A DNA stretch of 64,000 bases from Fidelibacterota bacterium MT.SAG.2 (GTDB lineage: Bacteria; Fidelibacterota; SORT01): assembly GCA_004402915.1 (NCBI GenBank), contig SORU01000002.1:1-64000 (forward strand), in the 5' to 3' direction. This document shows, piece after piece, positions 1 through 9,506 of this stretch. The notes below the pieces were generated by a model. That model did no database searches. It had not been told where the DNA came from and was given only the letters and a program-made list of their open reading frames with translations. Every line of letters begins with the position of its first letter. The stretch's first letter is position 1. Both the position numbers and the translations under genes were made by a program.

Positions 1-108
1 GTGACGGAGGGTGTGATTCTGATGCTGATTCAAATTATTTCCTGTTTAGGATAAGCTACACTCTCACGCCTGCCTGGCAAGCAATCGGACAGGAAAAGGA
101 AGGGCTCG

Positions 109-1398
109 TCAGTTCTCGGAATATATTTTATTCCCGTTCACCACACCTAACACCTTACCTTTGAGCGTCATCCCTTCAAAAGGGGTGTTTCTTGACTGAG
201 AGTTGAATTCAGATGAATCTACTTTCCATTCAGTCGTAGTATCAAAGAAGGTCATATTGGCATTTTCACCGACCTTGATCTCCGCGGAAGGAAGGTTATA
301 TATCTTCCTCGGAGCGGTGGTAAGTTTCTCTACGAGCTCCTCTAATTTCAAAACTTTCGTGTCCAGAAGATTAACAACGCAAACACCAAACGCCGTTTCG
401 AGTCCCACAAGACCGAACGGAGCGTCGAGCAGGTCGGCTTCATTCTCTTCGGGCGAATGCGGCGCATGGTCGGAAGCGATACAATCTATCGTTCCGTCGG
501 CAAGCCCGGCACGCAATGCTTCCATAACGTCCTCAGTCCGAAGCGGAGGATTCATTTTGTATGCCGCATCGAACTTCTCAAAATTGGAATCGGTAAGACT
601 CAGGTGATGCGGAGTCACTTCGCAGGTGACGGCAAGTCCTTTGTTTTTCGCCCGGCGAACGAGTTCGATCGTCTCTATTGATGAAATGTGCGGGACGTGC
701 AGTCTGCCGTTTGTGAGTTCAACGAGTCTGATGTCCCGTGCCACCATTATATCTTCTGCGTGTGAGGGAATGCCGGGGATACCGAGTCGTGCCGAGACGG
801 CGCCCTCGTTCATAATTCCCCCCTTTGCGAGGCTTCGTACTTCCGAATGGTTGACTATCGGTACGCCGAACATCTTGGAATATTCGAGCGCGATGCGCAT
901 CAGCTCTTCGTTCTCAACCGGGTCGCCGTCATCTGAGAATCCGACTGCTCCGGCATCAACCATATTTCCTATCTCGGCAAGTTCTTCTCCTTTGCGTTCT
1001 TTGGAAACCGTGCCGAGCGGAAAAACTTCAACCAAGTGACCGTTCGCCCGCTGTTTAACGGAAGTTATCATATCTTCGGAATCGAGGGGAGGGTCTGTGT
1101 TCGGCATACAGCAAACAGCGGTGAATCCACCTGCCATTGCGGCGTCGGAACCTGACAAAATCGTCTCTTCGTCTTCCCTCCCCGGTTCGCGAAGATGCAC
1201 ATGAACGTCCGCCCATCCGGGAGAAATGTAAGCCCCTTCTAAATCAACTGTGTGCGTGGTTTTTGAGGGGTTCGTCACGCTCCCTATCTCTTTGACAGTG
1301 CCGTTTTCAATCAGAATATCAATAGGCGATCTCTTGCCGCCGACGATAACTCCGTTCTTCAGTAAAATGGATTTGTGTTCAGAAAATTTATCAGCCAT
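109..1398 (-). CDS. pyrC: Dihydroorotase
   Basis: 429-aa ORF with DVHVHLREPG metal-binding motif, DDGDPV and CIASDHAPHS motifs; adjacent to pyrB and pyrR. Confidence 0.96.
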   Translation of the reverse strand: MADKFSEHKSILLKNGVIVGGKRSPIDILIENGTVKEIGSVTNPSKTTHTVDLEGAYISPGWADVHVHLREPGREDEETILSGSDAAMAGGFTAVCCMPNTDPPLDSEDMITSVKQRANGHLVEVFPLGTVSKERKGEELAEIGNMVDAGAVGFSDDGDPVENEELMRIALEYSKMFGVPIVNHSEVRSLAKGGIMNEGAVSARLGIPGIPSHAEDIMVARDIRLVELTNGRLHVPHISSIETIELVRRAKNKGLAVTCEVTPHHLSLTDSNFEKFDAAYKMNPPLRTEDVMEALRAGLADGTIDCIASDHAPHSPEENEADLLDAPFGLVGLETAFGVCVVNLLDTKVLKLEELVEKLTTAPRKIYNLPSAEIKVGENANMTFFDTTTEWKVDSSEFNSQSRNTPFEGMTLKGKVLGVVNGNKIYSEN

Positions 1399-2341
1399 CT
1401 ATTTTCTTTTTTCTCTTGTTGTGTGTCTCCGTCAGCAGGACAAGCACAGCCATCCTCACCGCAACACCGTTCAGCACCTGATTCAATATGACCGAATGTT
1501 CGCTGTCAGCCACATCCGCGTCGATCTCAACGCCTCTGTTCAGCGGGCCGGGATGCATGATGGTATATTTCTTTTTATTTTGATTCAACCGTTTCATCGT
1601 TATGCCGAAGAATTTCCGGTACTCCCGGAGCGAGGGGAATAGACCGCCTGTTTGACGTTCTAATTGTATGCGCAGTATGTTGAGAACGTCGGCGAATTCG
1701 AGCGCTTCGTTCAGGTCGGTAGAAACGTGAACGCCGAGCGCTTCCGCCTCATAGGGGAGGAGAGTACTTGGCCCGCATATCATGACCTCGGCGCCCATGG
1801 TTTTCAGTCCGTGAATGTTCGACCGGGCGACCCTGCTGTGCTTAATATCGCCGAGAATGGCTACCTTCAGTCCTTTAAGCGATTTTAGATGTTCCTCGAG
1901 CGTCATGATGTCGAGCAGCCCCTGTGTCGGGTGTTCATGAGCGCCGTCGCCGGCATTGATAATATTTGAATCTACGAATCCGGTCATGAGTTTAGCCGAA
2001 CCGGGCGCTGAATGACGGATAACTACTGTATCGATCTTCATCGCCTCGATCGTCCTGATCGTATCTCTGAGCGTCTCGCCTTTAGAGGCGCTGCTGCTTG
2101 ATTTACTGAAGTTTATGCTGTCGGCGGAGAGTCGCTTTTCGGCAAGTTCAAAAGAGATGCGGGTCCGGGTTGAAGATTCATAAAAGAAGTTCAGTACGGT
2201 TTGTCCCTGAAGGGTCGGCACCTTCGGAACGGGACGGTCGAGTATTTCCCTGAAAGTGAATGCCCTATCGAGTATAAGCCTGATGTCTTTCTGAGGGACG
2301 CCTTCAAGCCCGAGCAAGTGCCTGTCTGAAAGAGCGGCCAT
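1391..2341 (-). CDS. pyrB: Aspartate carbamoyltransferase catalytic subunit
   Basis: FFYESSTRTRISFE, HPTQGLLD and MHPGPLNRG motifs; the ATG at 2341 overlaps the pyrR stop (TGATG), so the 30-nt longer ORF start is unlikely. Confidence 0.95.
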   Translation of the reverse strand: MAALSDRHLLGLEGVPQKDIRLILDRAFTFREILDRPVPKVPTLQGQTVLNFFYESSTRTRISFELAEKRLSADSINFSKSSSSASKGETLRDTIRTIEAMKIDTVVIRHSAPGSAKLMTGFVDSNIINAGDGAHEHPTQGLLDIMTLEEHLKSLKGLKVAILGDIKHSRVARSNIHGLKTMGAEVMICGPSTLLPYEAEALGVHVSTDLNEALEFADVLNILRIQLERQTGGLFPSLREYRKFFGITMKRLNQNKKKYTIMHPGPLNRGVEIDADVADSEHSVILNQVLNGVAVRMAVLVLLTETHNKRKKKIDG

Positions 2342-2889
2342 CAGACCTCTACATCCACCAAGAGAACACAATCCTCATCATCGATCTCAGTCATCTTTAC
2401 GCGAACCTCCTCGCCTATGGACGTGGGAATGTTTTTTCCGATGTAATCGGGAGCGATAGGCATCTCTCTGTGTCCCCTGTCGACGAGCACGGCAAGCTGA
2501 ATACTCGCGGGTCTCCCGTAATCCATCAGAGCGTCGAGAGCGGCGCGGATCGTCCTGCCAGTGTAAAGAACGTCATCGATCAGAATGACATGCTTCCCGT
2601 CGATATCGAATGAAATTTCCGAGAGTTGTACTTCCGGGTGTTTCAGCGCTATACGGAAATCGTCTCTGTATAACGAGACATCAAGAGTGCCGATCTCCAG
2701 CTTAGTTCCCTCGATTTCTTCTATCTTGGCGGCGATCCGGCGGGCGATAAAATCACCACGAGTCCTTAAACCTATGATAGCCAAGCCTTTCGAGCCTTTG
2801 TTCTTCTCGATTATTTCGTGAGCGAGACGTGTGAGCGTCCTCGCGAGTCCCTCCGAATCGATTATTGCAGCTTTAACTTTTACGTTCAT
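2341..2889 (-). CDS. pyrR: Bifunctional pyr operon regulator / uracil phosphoribosyltransferase PyrR
   Basis: PRPP loop VILIDDVLYTGRTIRAALDAL, VDRGHREMPI; first gene of pyrRBC. Confidence 0.95.
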   Translation of the reverse strand: MNVKVKAAIIDSEGLARTLTRLAHEIIEKNKGSKGLAIIGLRTRGDFIARRIAAKIEEIEGTKLEIGTLDVSLYRDDFRIALKHPEVQLSEISFDIDGKHVILIDDVLYTGRTIRAALDALMDYGRPASIQLAVLVDRGHREMPIAPDYIGKNIPTSIGEEVRVKMTEIDDEDCVLLVDVEV

Positions 2890-2908
2890 TCTACCATCCT
2901 AAAGAGCT

Positions 2909-2933
2909 AAAAAAAATCCGCCTTCAGGCGGAT
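2909..2933 (-). terminator. Leader intrinsic terminator (attenuator) upstream of pyrR
   Basis: On - strand: ATCCGCC-TGAA-GGCGGAT followed by 8 T, between the promoter and the pyrR ATG. Confidence 0.8.
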
Positions 2934-2960
2934 GGTTCTTCTATGTCTTTCTCTCTTTCC

Positions 2961-2985
2961 CCTTACCATCTCACCGGATTAGTTT
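2961..2985 (-). promoter_or_regulatory. Putative PyrR-binding leader element
   Basis: On - strand ACTAATCCGGTGAGATGGTAAGG; matches the Bacillus PyrR binding-loop core ARUCCNGNGAG. Confidence 0.65.
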
Positions 2986-2998
2986 AAAGGGCTGCGAT

Positions 2999-3027
2999 AT
3001 GATACGGAATATTGATTGCTTTGTCAA
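2999..3027 (-). promoter_or_regulatory. Sigma70-type promoter of the pyrRBC operon
   Basis: On - strand TTGACA (3022-3027), 17-nt spacer, TATCAT (2999-3004). Confidence 0.7.
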
Positions 3028-3270
3028 GTGTGGAGTTTAAATGTGATGATTAGGGCTTGTTCATGCTGTCTTTGCGAGACATGATTTATCAGGTCGTGAT
3101 CTGCCAGACATTAGTCAGGCGGGCAATCTCAAATCTATCCTCAGTAGTTACTCAGAGATTGCCGCGTCACAGCTTTGCTGTTCCTCGCAATGACGATAAT
3201 CCTCTCCCCATAATACCTTGCCTTTATTCGGTCATTACTTAAATTTAACAGCTTATGGAACAGACTCAGA

Positions 3271-4392
3271 ATGGTTAGACTTCTTCACTTAGCGGACCTG
3301 CATCTCGGAGCGAAATTCAAATCGCTCGGAGAAAAAAGCTCGATGAGAAGAGAAGATCTGTCCGAAGCGTTCAAGCGCGCAATAGACTTCGCCGTAGATG
3401 AGAAGAATAAGATCGATGCCGTGCATTTCGCAGGCGACACTTTCGATTCACATAAACCGTCTAAAGAGGCGACAGAACTCTTTCGGGCGCAGCTCGGCCG
3501 ACTCAAAAAACGCAAGATCCATGCTATTTTAATCCCCGGAAACCATGACGCTTACGAGTATTCCGACTCGCTCTGGAGGGAAGAATTCGATTGGCTTCAC
3601 CTGTTCAGCGAACCGGAGATCGGTGAGCCGCTCATTCTTTTGATCAACGGTGAAGAGTGTCATTTCTACGGATTCGCTTTTGATTCACGCAAGAGCAACG
3701 AGCCGTTTGACGAATTCAAAGCGGCCGATTCAGAAGGATTTCATATCGCCTTGCTTCACGGATCGCTCGGAGTAGGAGATCATTTTGAACTGCATAACCG
3801 GAGCGTTCCCCTGAACCGGAAAAAACTCGGAAAAACTCGGATGGATTATATCGCACTCGGGCATTATCATAATTTTGATGAAATAAACGAGGGAGGTGTA
3901 ACGGTCGTATATCCCGGAACGTTAGAGGGGACGCGGTTTGGGGAGGATGGAGACCGCTGGCTGGTCGTTGCGGAGCTGTCGCAAAAGGGCGTAAATATCC
4001 GGAAAGAGAAATTCAATAAACGGACATTGCTCAGTGAAACGATTGATCTGAGCGATTCTTCAGATGCAACCTCCACCGTGCGGGAACGTTTGAAAGAACT
4101 CGCCGACGAGAACAGACTTCTCAAACTTGAGTTGACCGGCTCGGCGAATAGTGCCGTCGATGTAGGCTCGTTGATAAAAGCATATGAAGAACAGTTTTTT
4201 CTGCTACAGATCGTGGACAATCTGTCGCTTTTAGACAGCAAGCAGATAGAGAATCTGCGGAGCGAAGTGAGCGTTCGTGGAAACTTTGTTGATTCGCTGC
4301 TGAACGGGCTTGATAAGTTGGACGACAGGGAACGCAGTCTGCGTGAACTTGCACTGCGTAAAGGGTTGGCGCATCTTGGAGGAATTGACTGA
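3271..4392 (+). CDS. SbcD/YhaO-like metallophosphoesterase (DNA repair exonuclease)
   Basis: LLHLADLHLG, FAGDTFDS, IPGNHDAY, LGHYHNF phosphoesterase motifs; directly upstream of a Rad50-like ATPase. Confidence 0.88.
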   Translation: MVRLLHLADLHLGAKFKSLGEKSSMRREDLSEAFKRAIDFAVDEKNKIDAVHFAGDTFDSHKPSKEATELFRAQLGRLKKRKIHAILIPGNHDAYEYSDSLWREEFDWLHLFSEPEIGEPLILLINGEECHFYGFAFDSRKSNEPFDEFKAADSEGFHIALLHGSLGVGDHFELHNRSVPLNRKKLGKTRMDYIALGHYHNFDEINEGGVTVVYPGTLEGTRFGEDGDRWLVVAELSQKGVNIRKEKFNKRTLLSETIDLSDSSDATSTVRERLKELADENRLLKLELTGSANSAVDVGSLIKAYEEQFFLLQIVDNLSLLDSKQIENLRSEVSVRGNFVDSLLNGLDKLDDRERSLRELALRKGLAHLGGID

Positions 4393-4393
4393 T

Positions 4394-6553
4394 ATGCGGC
4401 TGAAACGCTTACTGCTGGAACGATACGGGCTTTTCAAGGGGAAAGTGGAGCTTCAATTTTCTGACTCGGGAATTGATATCATAGTCGGTGACAACGAATC
4501 AGGTAAATCGACTCTGATGGACGGGATCCTCTCCACAATTTTCGGAACTAAAAGGGAAGAGAGAGTGAATCTGATTCCCTGGAACGAGCCGTCAAGCGGT
4601 GAGTCACTGATAGAATTAAAAACCGATAAAAGTATGAAGATACAACGGGTGATCGAGACTCAGCATACAACTCTGACAATGAACCAGGACACTGAACCAT
4701 TGGTCGTCTTCAGTGACAAAGCGAGCCCTCATGGTAAGAAGGAGGCGGCTCACTATTTTGATATGTTGAATGAGATTTTCGGGTTTAGCGACAGATCTAT
4801 TTTGGAATCGCTTACTTTTCTGAAACAAAACGAAGCTGAAACCAATCTTGACCAGAAGATACGGGAGCTGATATCGGGAAGCGGAACGGGAGATTATAAG
4901 AAGGCAATAGATAGTCTAAAGAAAGAGACACTGCTGATAACACGCGATGTTTTTTGGATGAATCCGTCAAAAGACAGGCTGTTAGAAGACCTCGTAAACG
5001 AACTGATAGAACTAAAACAGGCGTTGGAAGAGGCGCTGAATGTCCGGGATGAGGGAGGCGATGTCGAAGGCGAGTTGAAAGAAACCGAAGCCGGTCTCGG
5101 CAAGCTCGGGAAGAAATTGAAAACCGAAGAGGTCAAGTTAGATACTATTAAGAAATTCAGGGAATCAATTGAAAAATATGGACGCTCAAAAAAAGAGCAT
5201 GATAAACTTTTAGGCGAAATCCGAGAGAGGGAAAAACAGATAAAAGGGCAGGAAGAGCTCGAAGCGAAGTTGAGCGATGAGTTCGTAATTCAGATCAAAG
5301 AAGCCGGAGGCTCTTTGAGGGATGAACTGAACGAACTTAAGGGGATAGAACAGAAGAAAAAGGAGTTAGCAAACGAGATCGAAAGCTTAAGGATGCATGA
5401 TGTTGAATCGGTTGAACTTTTATCCGGCGGAGTAAAAGCCGCTATAGTTCTTTCGGTCGCTGTTATTGGAATAATCGCCGGACAGATGTGGAACTCGACT
5501 CAGATGTCAGCGCTGCTCGCATTCGTTTTCGGCTCGATTGCCGCCGCACTGCTTATGCTGCTTGGGAGGAAAAAACCTGTCTCAACCGATACACGATTAT
5601 CGGTCAGAGAGTCCGATCTGACCGACCTGATAGAAAAAGAAGAGGAGTTGATAGAAAAATACTCTAACATACTATCGGATAGTAGTATAGAAGAAACACT
5701 TAAACTGATAGATAGCGTAAAAGAATGGAAAACAGAACTGAAATTGATGCAGGAAATCCGTTCCGACAAGAAACCGTTAGAGGAGCTCGAAAAGGAGTCC
5801 AATTCTCTCCTGCAAACCATTCTGTTGACCGAAACTAACTTGGAAAATCTTGAAAAAGAATACTCTGAGCTACTCAAAACCGAACGGAAGATCGGCGCGG
5901 CTGAAGCGTTAGAGGCGGAACAGACTGAAGTTATCACTGAATTGTCTACCGAGCATAAATCACTCGAAGAAGTAAAACATGAGAATGAGAAAAAAATAGC
6001 AAAACATGAAGGTCGCGGCGTAGGCAATATTGACCTGCTCAATCATGAGATCATGGAAAAGGAAGAAGAGATCGAATCGAAGCAATTGGAATCCGATGCT
6101 TTGCAGTTAGCGGTCAGTACCTTAAAAGAATCTGCCGAAAAATTTCAGGAATCGCACCACAACAGGCTGAGCGAACAGATCTCCGAGTGGTTTGAGCGTT
6201 TCACCGGAGGAAGGTACAGCGGTGTCAAATTAGACCACAACTGGAATCCGGAGATCAGAACTAAAGAGGGCAAACGGATCGGACCGCAGCACCTCAGCGT
6301 CGGGGCGAGAGACCAGCTCTACTTCGCCATGCGACTCTCTCTTGCCGAACTGATGTCTGAGGATGTGAATCTTCCGATCGTTCTTGACGACCCTTTCGTG
6401 AATTATGATGATAAGCGGCTTAAAATCTCTATAGAGCTGCTAAAAGAGATAAGTAAAGAGCATCAGGTGCTGCTTTTTACTCATTCTCCTGAATACGCCA
6501 AGTGGGGAAATGTTGTAATGAACCTGAATGATTATTGGAAGAATATGAAGTGA
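4394..6553 (+). CDS. Rad50/SbcC-like (YhaN-like) AAA ATPase with coiled coils and two predicted TM helices
   Basis: Walker A GDNESGKST, signature LSVGARDQLYFAMRLSLAEL, Walker B LPIVLDDPF; hydrophobic segments in the middle of the coiled coil. ATG at 4394 preferred over the 4310 ORF start. Confidence 0.85.
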   Translation: MRLKRLLLERYGLFKGKVELQFSDSGIDIIVGDNESGKSTLMDGILSTIFGTKREERVNLIPWNEPSSGESLIELKTDKSMKIQRVIETQHTTLTMNQDTEPLVVFSDKASPHGKKEAAHYFDMLNEIFGFSDRSILESLTFLKQNEAETNLDQKIRELISGSGTGDYKKAIDSLKKETLLITRDVFWMNPSKDRLLEDLVNELIELKQALEEALNVRDEGGDVEGELKETEAGLGKLGKKLKTEEVKLDTIKKFRESIEKYGRSKKEHDKLLGEIREREKQIKGQEELEAKLSDEFVIQIKEAGGSLRDELNELKGIEQKKKELANEIESLRMHDVESVELLSGGVKAAIVLSVAVIGIIAGQMWNSTQMSALLAFVFGSIAAALLMLLGRKKPVSTDTRLSVRESDLTDLIEKEEELIEKYSNILSDSSIEETLKLIDSVKEWKTELKLMQEIRSDKKPLEELEKESNSLLQTILLTETNLENLEKEYSELLKTERKIGAAEALEAEQTEVITELSTEHKSLEEVKHENEKKIAKHEGRGVGNIDLLNHEIMEKEEEIESKQLESDALQLAVSTLKESAEKFQESHHNRLSEQISEWFERFTGGRYSGVKLDHNWNPEIRTKEGKRIGPQHLSVGARDQLYFAMRLSLAELMSEDVNLPIVLDDPFVNYDDKRLKISIELLKEISKEHQVLLFTHSPEYAKWGNVVMNLNDYWKNMK

Positions 6554-6581
6554 GCGTGGTTAGGGTTTTACTGCAACTAAC

Positions 6582-6667
6582 TGTCATTACGAGGAGCGAA
6601 ACGACGAAGTAATCTCAGAAATGTTCTGAGGATAAAATGAGATTGCCACGCTTCGCTCGCAATGACG
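6582..6667. repeat. GTCATTGCGAG..GAGATTGCC family intergenic inverted repeat
   Basis: CTGTCATTACGAGGAGCGAAACGACGAAGTAATCTCA..TGAGATTGCCACGCTTCGCTCGCAATGACGG, same termini as 3068, 8592, 11458 and others. Confidence 0.8.
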
Positions 6668-6872
6668 GCAAACTTCCCCTCCTTATGAAGGAGGGGACTG
6701 AGGGGTGGTTGATATTTAGTGTGGTCAATCTGAATCCTGAATCGCATGAGACCGATAATTCCCCTCTAAAAAGACGGGGTGTGTAAAGAGATAGAGGCGG
6801 ACAGACTGAATCCTGAATCGCACAGCAAATGTCGTGTAAATAGTACAATAAGGATTGAAGGAATATAGATAA

Positions 6873-8525
6873 ATGAGCGGAGCAAGAGAAGTCAGAGCGC
6901 CACGGGGAACTACATTGAGCTGTAAGGGGTGGCATCAGGAGGCGGCAATGCGGATGCTGATGAATAACCTTGACCCTGAAGTAGCGGAAAAGCCTGATGA
7001 ACTTATCGTTTACGGAGGAACGGGAAAAGCTGCCCGGAACTGGGATGCGTTCGACGCCATCATACGAACGCTCAAGGAACTCGAGAATGACGAGACGCTT
7101 CTCATCCAATCGGGTAAACCTGTCGGTGTTTTCAAAACACACGAATATTCGCCGAGAGTCATAATCAGCAACTCGATGTTGGTGCCGAATTGGGCAAACT
7201 GGGAGCATTTCAGAGAGCTCGAGGAGCGCGGACTGATGATGTACGGACAGATGACGGCGGGTTCATGGATCTACATCGGCTCGCAGGGGATTCTGCAAGG
7301 TACCTATGAAACGCTCGCAGAGGTGGCGCGGAGGCACTTCGGCGGAAGTTTGAAGGGCACGCTGACTCTTACAGGCGGATTGGGCGGTATGGGCGGAGCG
7401 CAGCCGCTTGCGGTTACCATGAACGAAGGTGTCGCTTTGATCGCCGAGGTAGAGCGAGCACGGATAGAGAAACGGCTTAGCGCTAATTATTTAGATGTCA
7501 TGACGGAGAGCATCGGAGAGGGGATCGATTTGGCGCTTGAGGCGAAGAAAAAGGGCGAGGCGAAGTCTATCGGGATTCTCGCGAACGCAGCTGATCTTTT
7601 GGAGGAATTTATAAAACGCGGTGTTACACCGGATCTGCTTACGGACCAGACTTCCGCTCACGATGAACTCAACGGGTATATCCCTTCAGGCATGTCGTAT
7701 GAAAAAGCGTTGGAGCTCCGAATCTCCGCTCCGACACAATATATAGAGAAATCGTATGATACGATGGCCCGGCACGTCAGGGCGATGTTGGAACTTCAGA
7801 AGAAAGGCTCGGTGACGTTCGATTACGGAAATAATCTTCGCGGTCAGGCGAAATCGGCGGGAGTGGAAAACGCTTTCGATTTTCCCGGTTTCGTTCCCGA
7901 ATATATCCGTCCACTCTTCTGTGAGGGGAAGGGACCGTTCAGGTGGGTAGCGCTTTCGGGCGACCCGAAAGATATTGCGGTGACGGACAGGCTCGTCCTC
8001 GAACTCTTTCCGGAAGATGAAGCGCTTACGCGATGGATAAAGATGGCGGGGGAAAAAGTAAAATTTCAAGGCCTGCCGGCTCGCATCTGTTGGCTCGGGC
8101 AGGGCGACAGAGCATTGTTCGGAAAGGCTATCAACGATGCGGTCGCTTCGGGAGAGATCTCCGCTCCGATAGTCATAGGACGGGATCATCTCGATACGGG
8201 TTCCGTAGCCTCGCCTAACCGCGAAACGGAGGCGATGAAAGACGGTTCCGATGCGGTGGCCGATTGGCCGATATTGAACGGTCTACTTAACGCTGTTTCG
8301 GGAGCGAGTTGGGTTTCGGTGCATCATGGCGGCGGCGTGGGTATGGGACTCGCGATCCACGCGGGGATGGTGATAGTCGCCGATGGAACTGAGGAGATGG
8401 GAAAACGGCTTGAGCGGGTTCTTACTAACGACCCGGGAAGCGGTGTGATGAGGCACTATGACGCGGGATATGAAGCGGCAATAGAGACAGCGAAGAAGCA
8501 CGGCATAAAGATACCGATGGGGTGA
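6873..8525 (+). CDS. hutU: Urocanate hydratase
   Basis: 550 aa; [59 protein letters not shown]. Confidence 0.97.
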   Translation: MSGAREVRAPRGTTLSCKGWHQEAAMRMLMNNLDPEVAEKPDELIVYGGTGKAARNWDAFDAIIRTLKELENDETLLIQSGKPVGVFKTHEYSPRVIISNSMLVPNWANWEHFRELEERGLMMYGQMTAGSWIYIGSQGILQGTYETLAEVARRHFGGSLKGTLTLTGGLGGMGGAQPLAVTMNEGVALIAEVERARIEKRLSANYLDVMTESIGEGIDLALEAKKKGEAKSIGILANAADLLEEFIKRGVTPDLLTDQTSAHDELNGYIPSGMSYEKALELRISAPTQYIEKSYDTMARHVRAMLELQKKGSVTFDYGNNLRGQAKSAGVENAFDFPGFVPEYIRPLFCEGKGPFRWVALSGDPKDIAVTDRLVLELFPEDEALTRWIKMAGEKVKFQGLPARICWLGQGDRALFGKAINDAVASGEISAPIVIGRDHLDTGSVASPNRETEAMKDGSDAVADWPILNGLLNAVSGASWVSVHHGGGVGMGLAIHAGMVIVADGTEEMGKRLERVLTNDPGSGVMRHYDAGYEAAIETAKKHGIKIPMG

Positions 8526-8591
8526 ATAGGATTGTGTAGCGGTTGGGGCTTGTGTCGTAGACCCTCCTTTAGGGCCTCGACTACAAATAAC

Positions 8592-8686
8592 TGTCATTAC
8601 GAGGAGTGAAACGACGAAGTAATCTCATAATTGATTCGAGGATAGGGTGAGATTGCTTCTCCCGATAAATCGGGATCGCAATGACG
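8592..8686. repeat. GTCATTGCGAG..GAGATTGC family intergenic inverted repeat
   Basis: Same terminal motifs as 6582-6667 with a different inner hairpin (CTCCCGATAAATCGGGATC). Confidence 0.75.
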
Positions 8687-8715
8687 AAACCTCTCTCCCC
8701 AGGGGGAGAGGCTAA

Positions 8716-8778
8716 AATTCCCCTCTATCAAGAGGGGTGGATTTGATAATCGAAGATTATCTAAGACGGGGTGTGTAA
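8716..8778. repeat. AATTCCCCTCT..GACGGGGTGTGTAA family repeat
   Basis: Conserved termini shared with 6757, 10905, 11105, 31041 and 40065. Confidence 0.75.
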
Positions 8779-8861
8779 GGAGAGTTAAAGAAATACAACG
8801 AATAATACACAGAGCAAACGGCGGAGCCTATCCGGAGAACACGCTTGAGGCACTGGAGGAG

Positions 8862-9506
8862 ATGGTTCAGGCTGATGCCGAGGGGATAGAGATCGATATA
8901 CAACTTTCTAAAGACGATGTACCGATGGTGTTTCACGACCCGCACTTGGGCAGGTTGACAGGCAGGGATTCGCTCCTGAGAGAACTGTCGGCGGTAGAAT
9001 TAAAATCTCTCAAGGTGAGTTCTAATAGTTCAGACAAATCGGGAACTATACCGACTCTCGATGAAGCAATTGAGATACTGAAAGGGAAGAAGCAGTTTTA
9101 TATCGAACTCAAAAAAGGTGATACAAATAATATAACGGAAAATGTTTTAAGTGTATTAGATGAAAGGCTTTCAGAGGATTCATTCACACTATCTTCATTC
9201 GATCCTAAGTTGATAAAAGCGGTAAAAGCCAAGAATGAAAATGTCAGAACGGGCTATATCTTTTCCACTCAACTTCGCAATATTTTTCTGAACCGAACCG
9301 AAAAACAGGTCGGCGGATTTGACCAATGGCATATCGAAAATGGAATGCTGAATGAACGATTGCTAAAAAAAGCGCGAAGGATGAATCGGGAAGTGATGGT
9401 CTGGAAGGCGAACAGTGAAGCTCAAATGAAACGTTGTATTGAATTGGGTGTGGATGGTATTATTACGGATAATATCACTAAATTGAATAAGGTTTTGAGC
9501 GGGTGA
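8862..9506 (+). CDS. Glycerophosphodiester phosphodiesterase family protein (start unresolved; frame open to at least 8784)
   Basis: In-frame upstream codons encode IIHRANGGAYPENTLEAL (GDPD HR..ENT motif), then EGIEIDIQLSKDDVPMVFHD. Confidence 0.82.
   Translation: MVQADAEGIEIDIQLSKDDVPMVFHDPHLGRLTGRDSLLRELSAVELKSLKVSSNSSDKSGTIPTLDEAIEILKGKKQFYIELKKGDTNNITENVLSVLDERLSEDSFTLSSFDPKLIKAVKAKNENVRTGYIFSTQLRNIFLNRTEKQVGGFDQWHIENGMLNERLLKKARRMNREVMVWKANSEAQMKRCIELGVDGIITDNITKLNKVLSG

Noticed and set aside
203-1039. Several + strand ORFs antisense to pyrC (and similar antisense ORFs over rpoB, rpoC, ftsZ, murB and others)
   Set aside because: Shadow ORFs opposite strongly supported genes; no recognisable motifs or good RBS.
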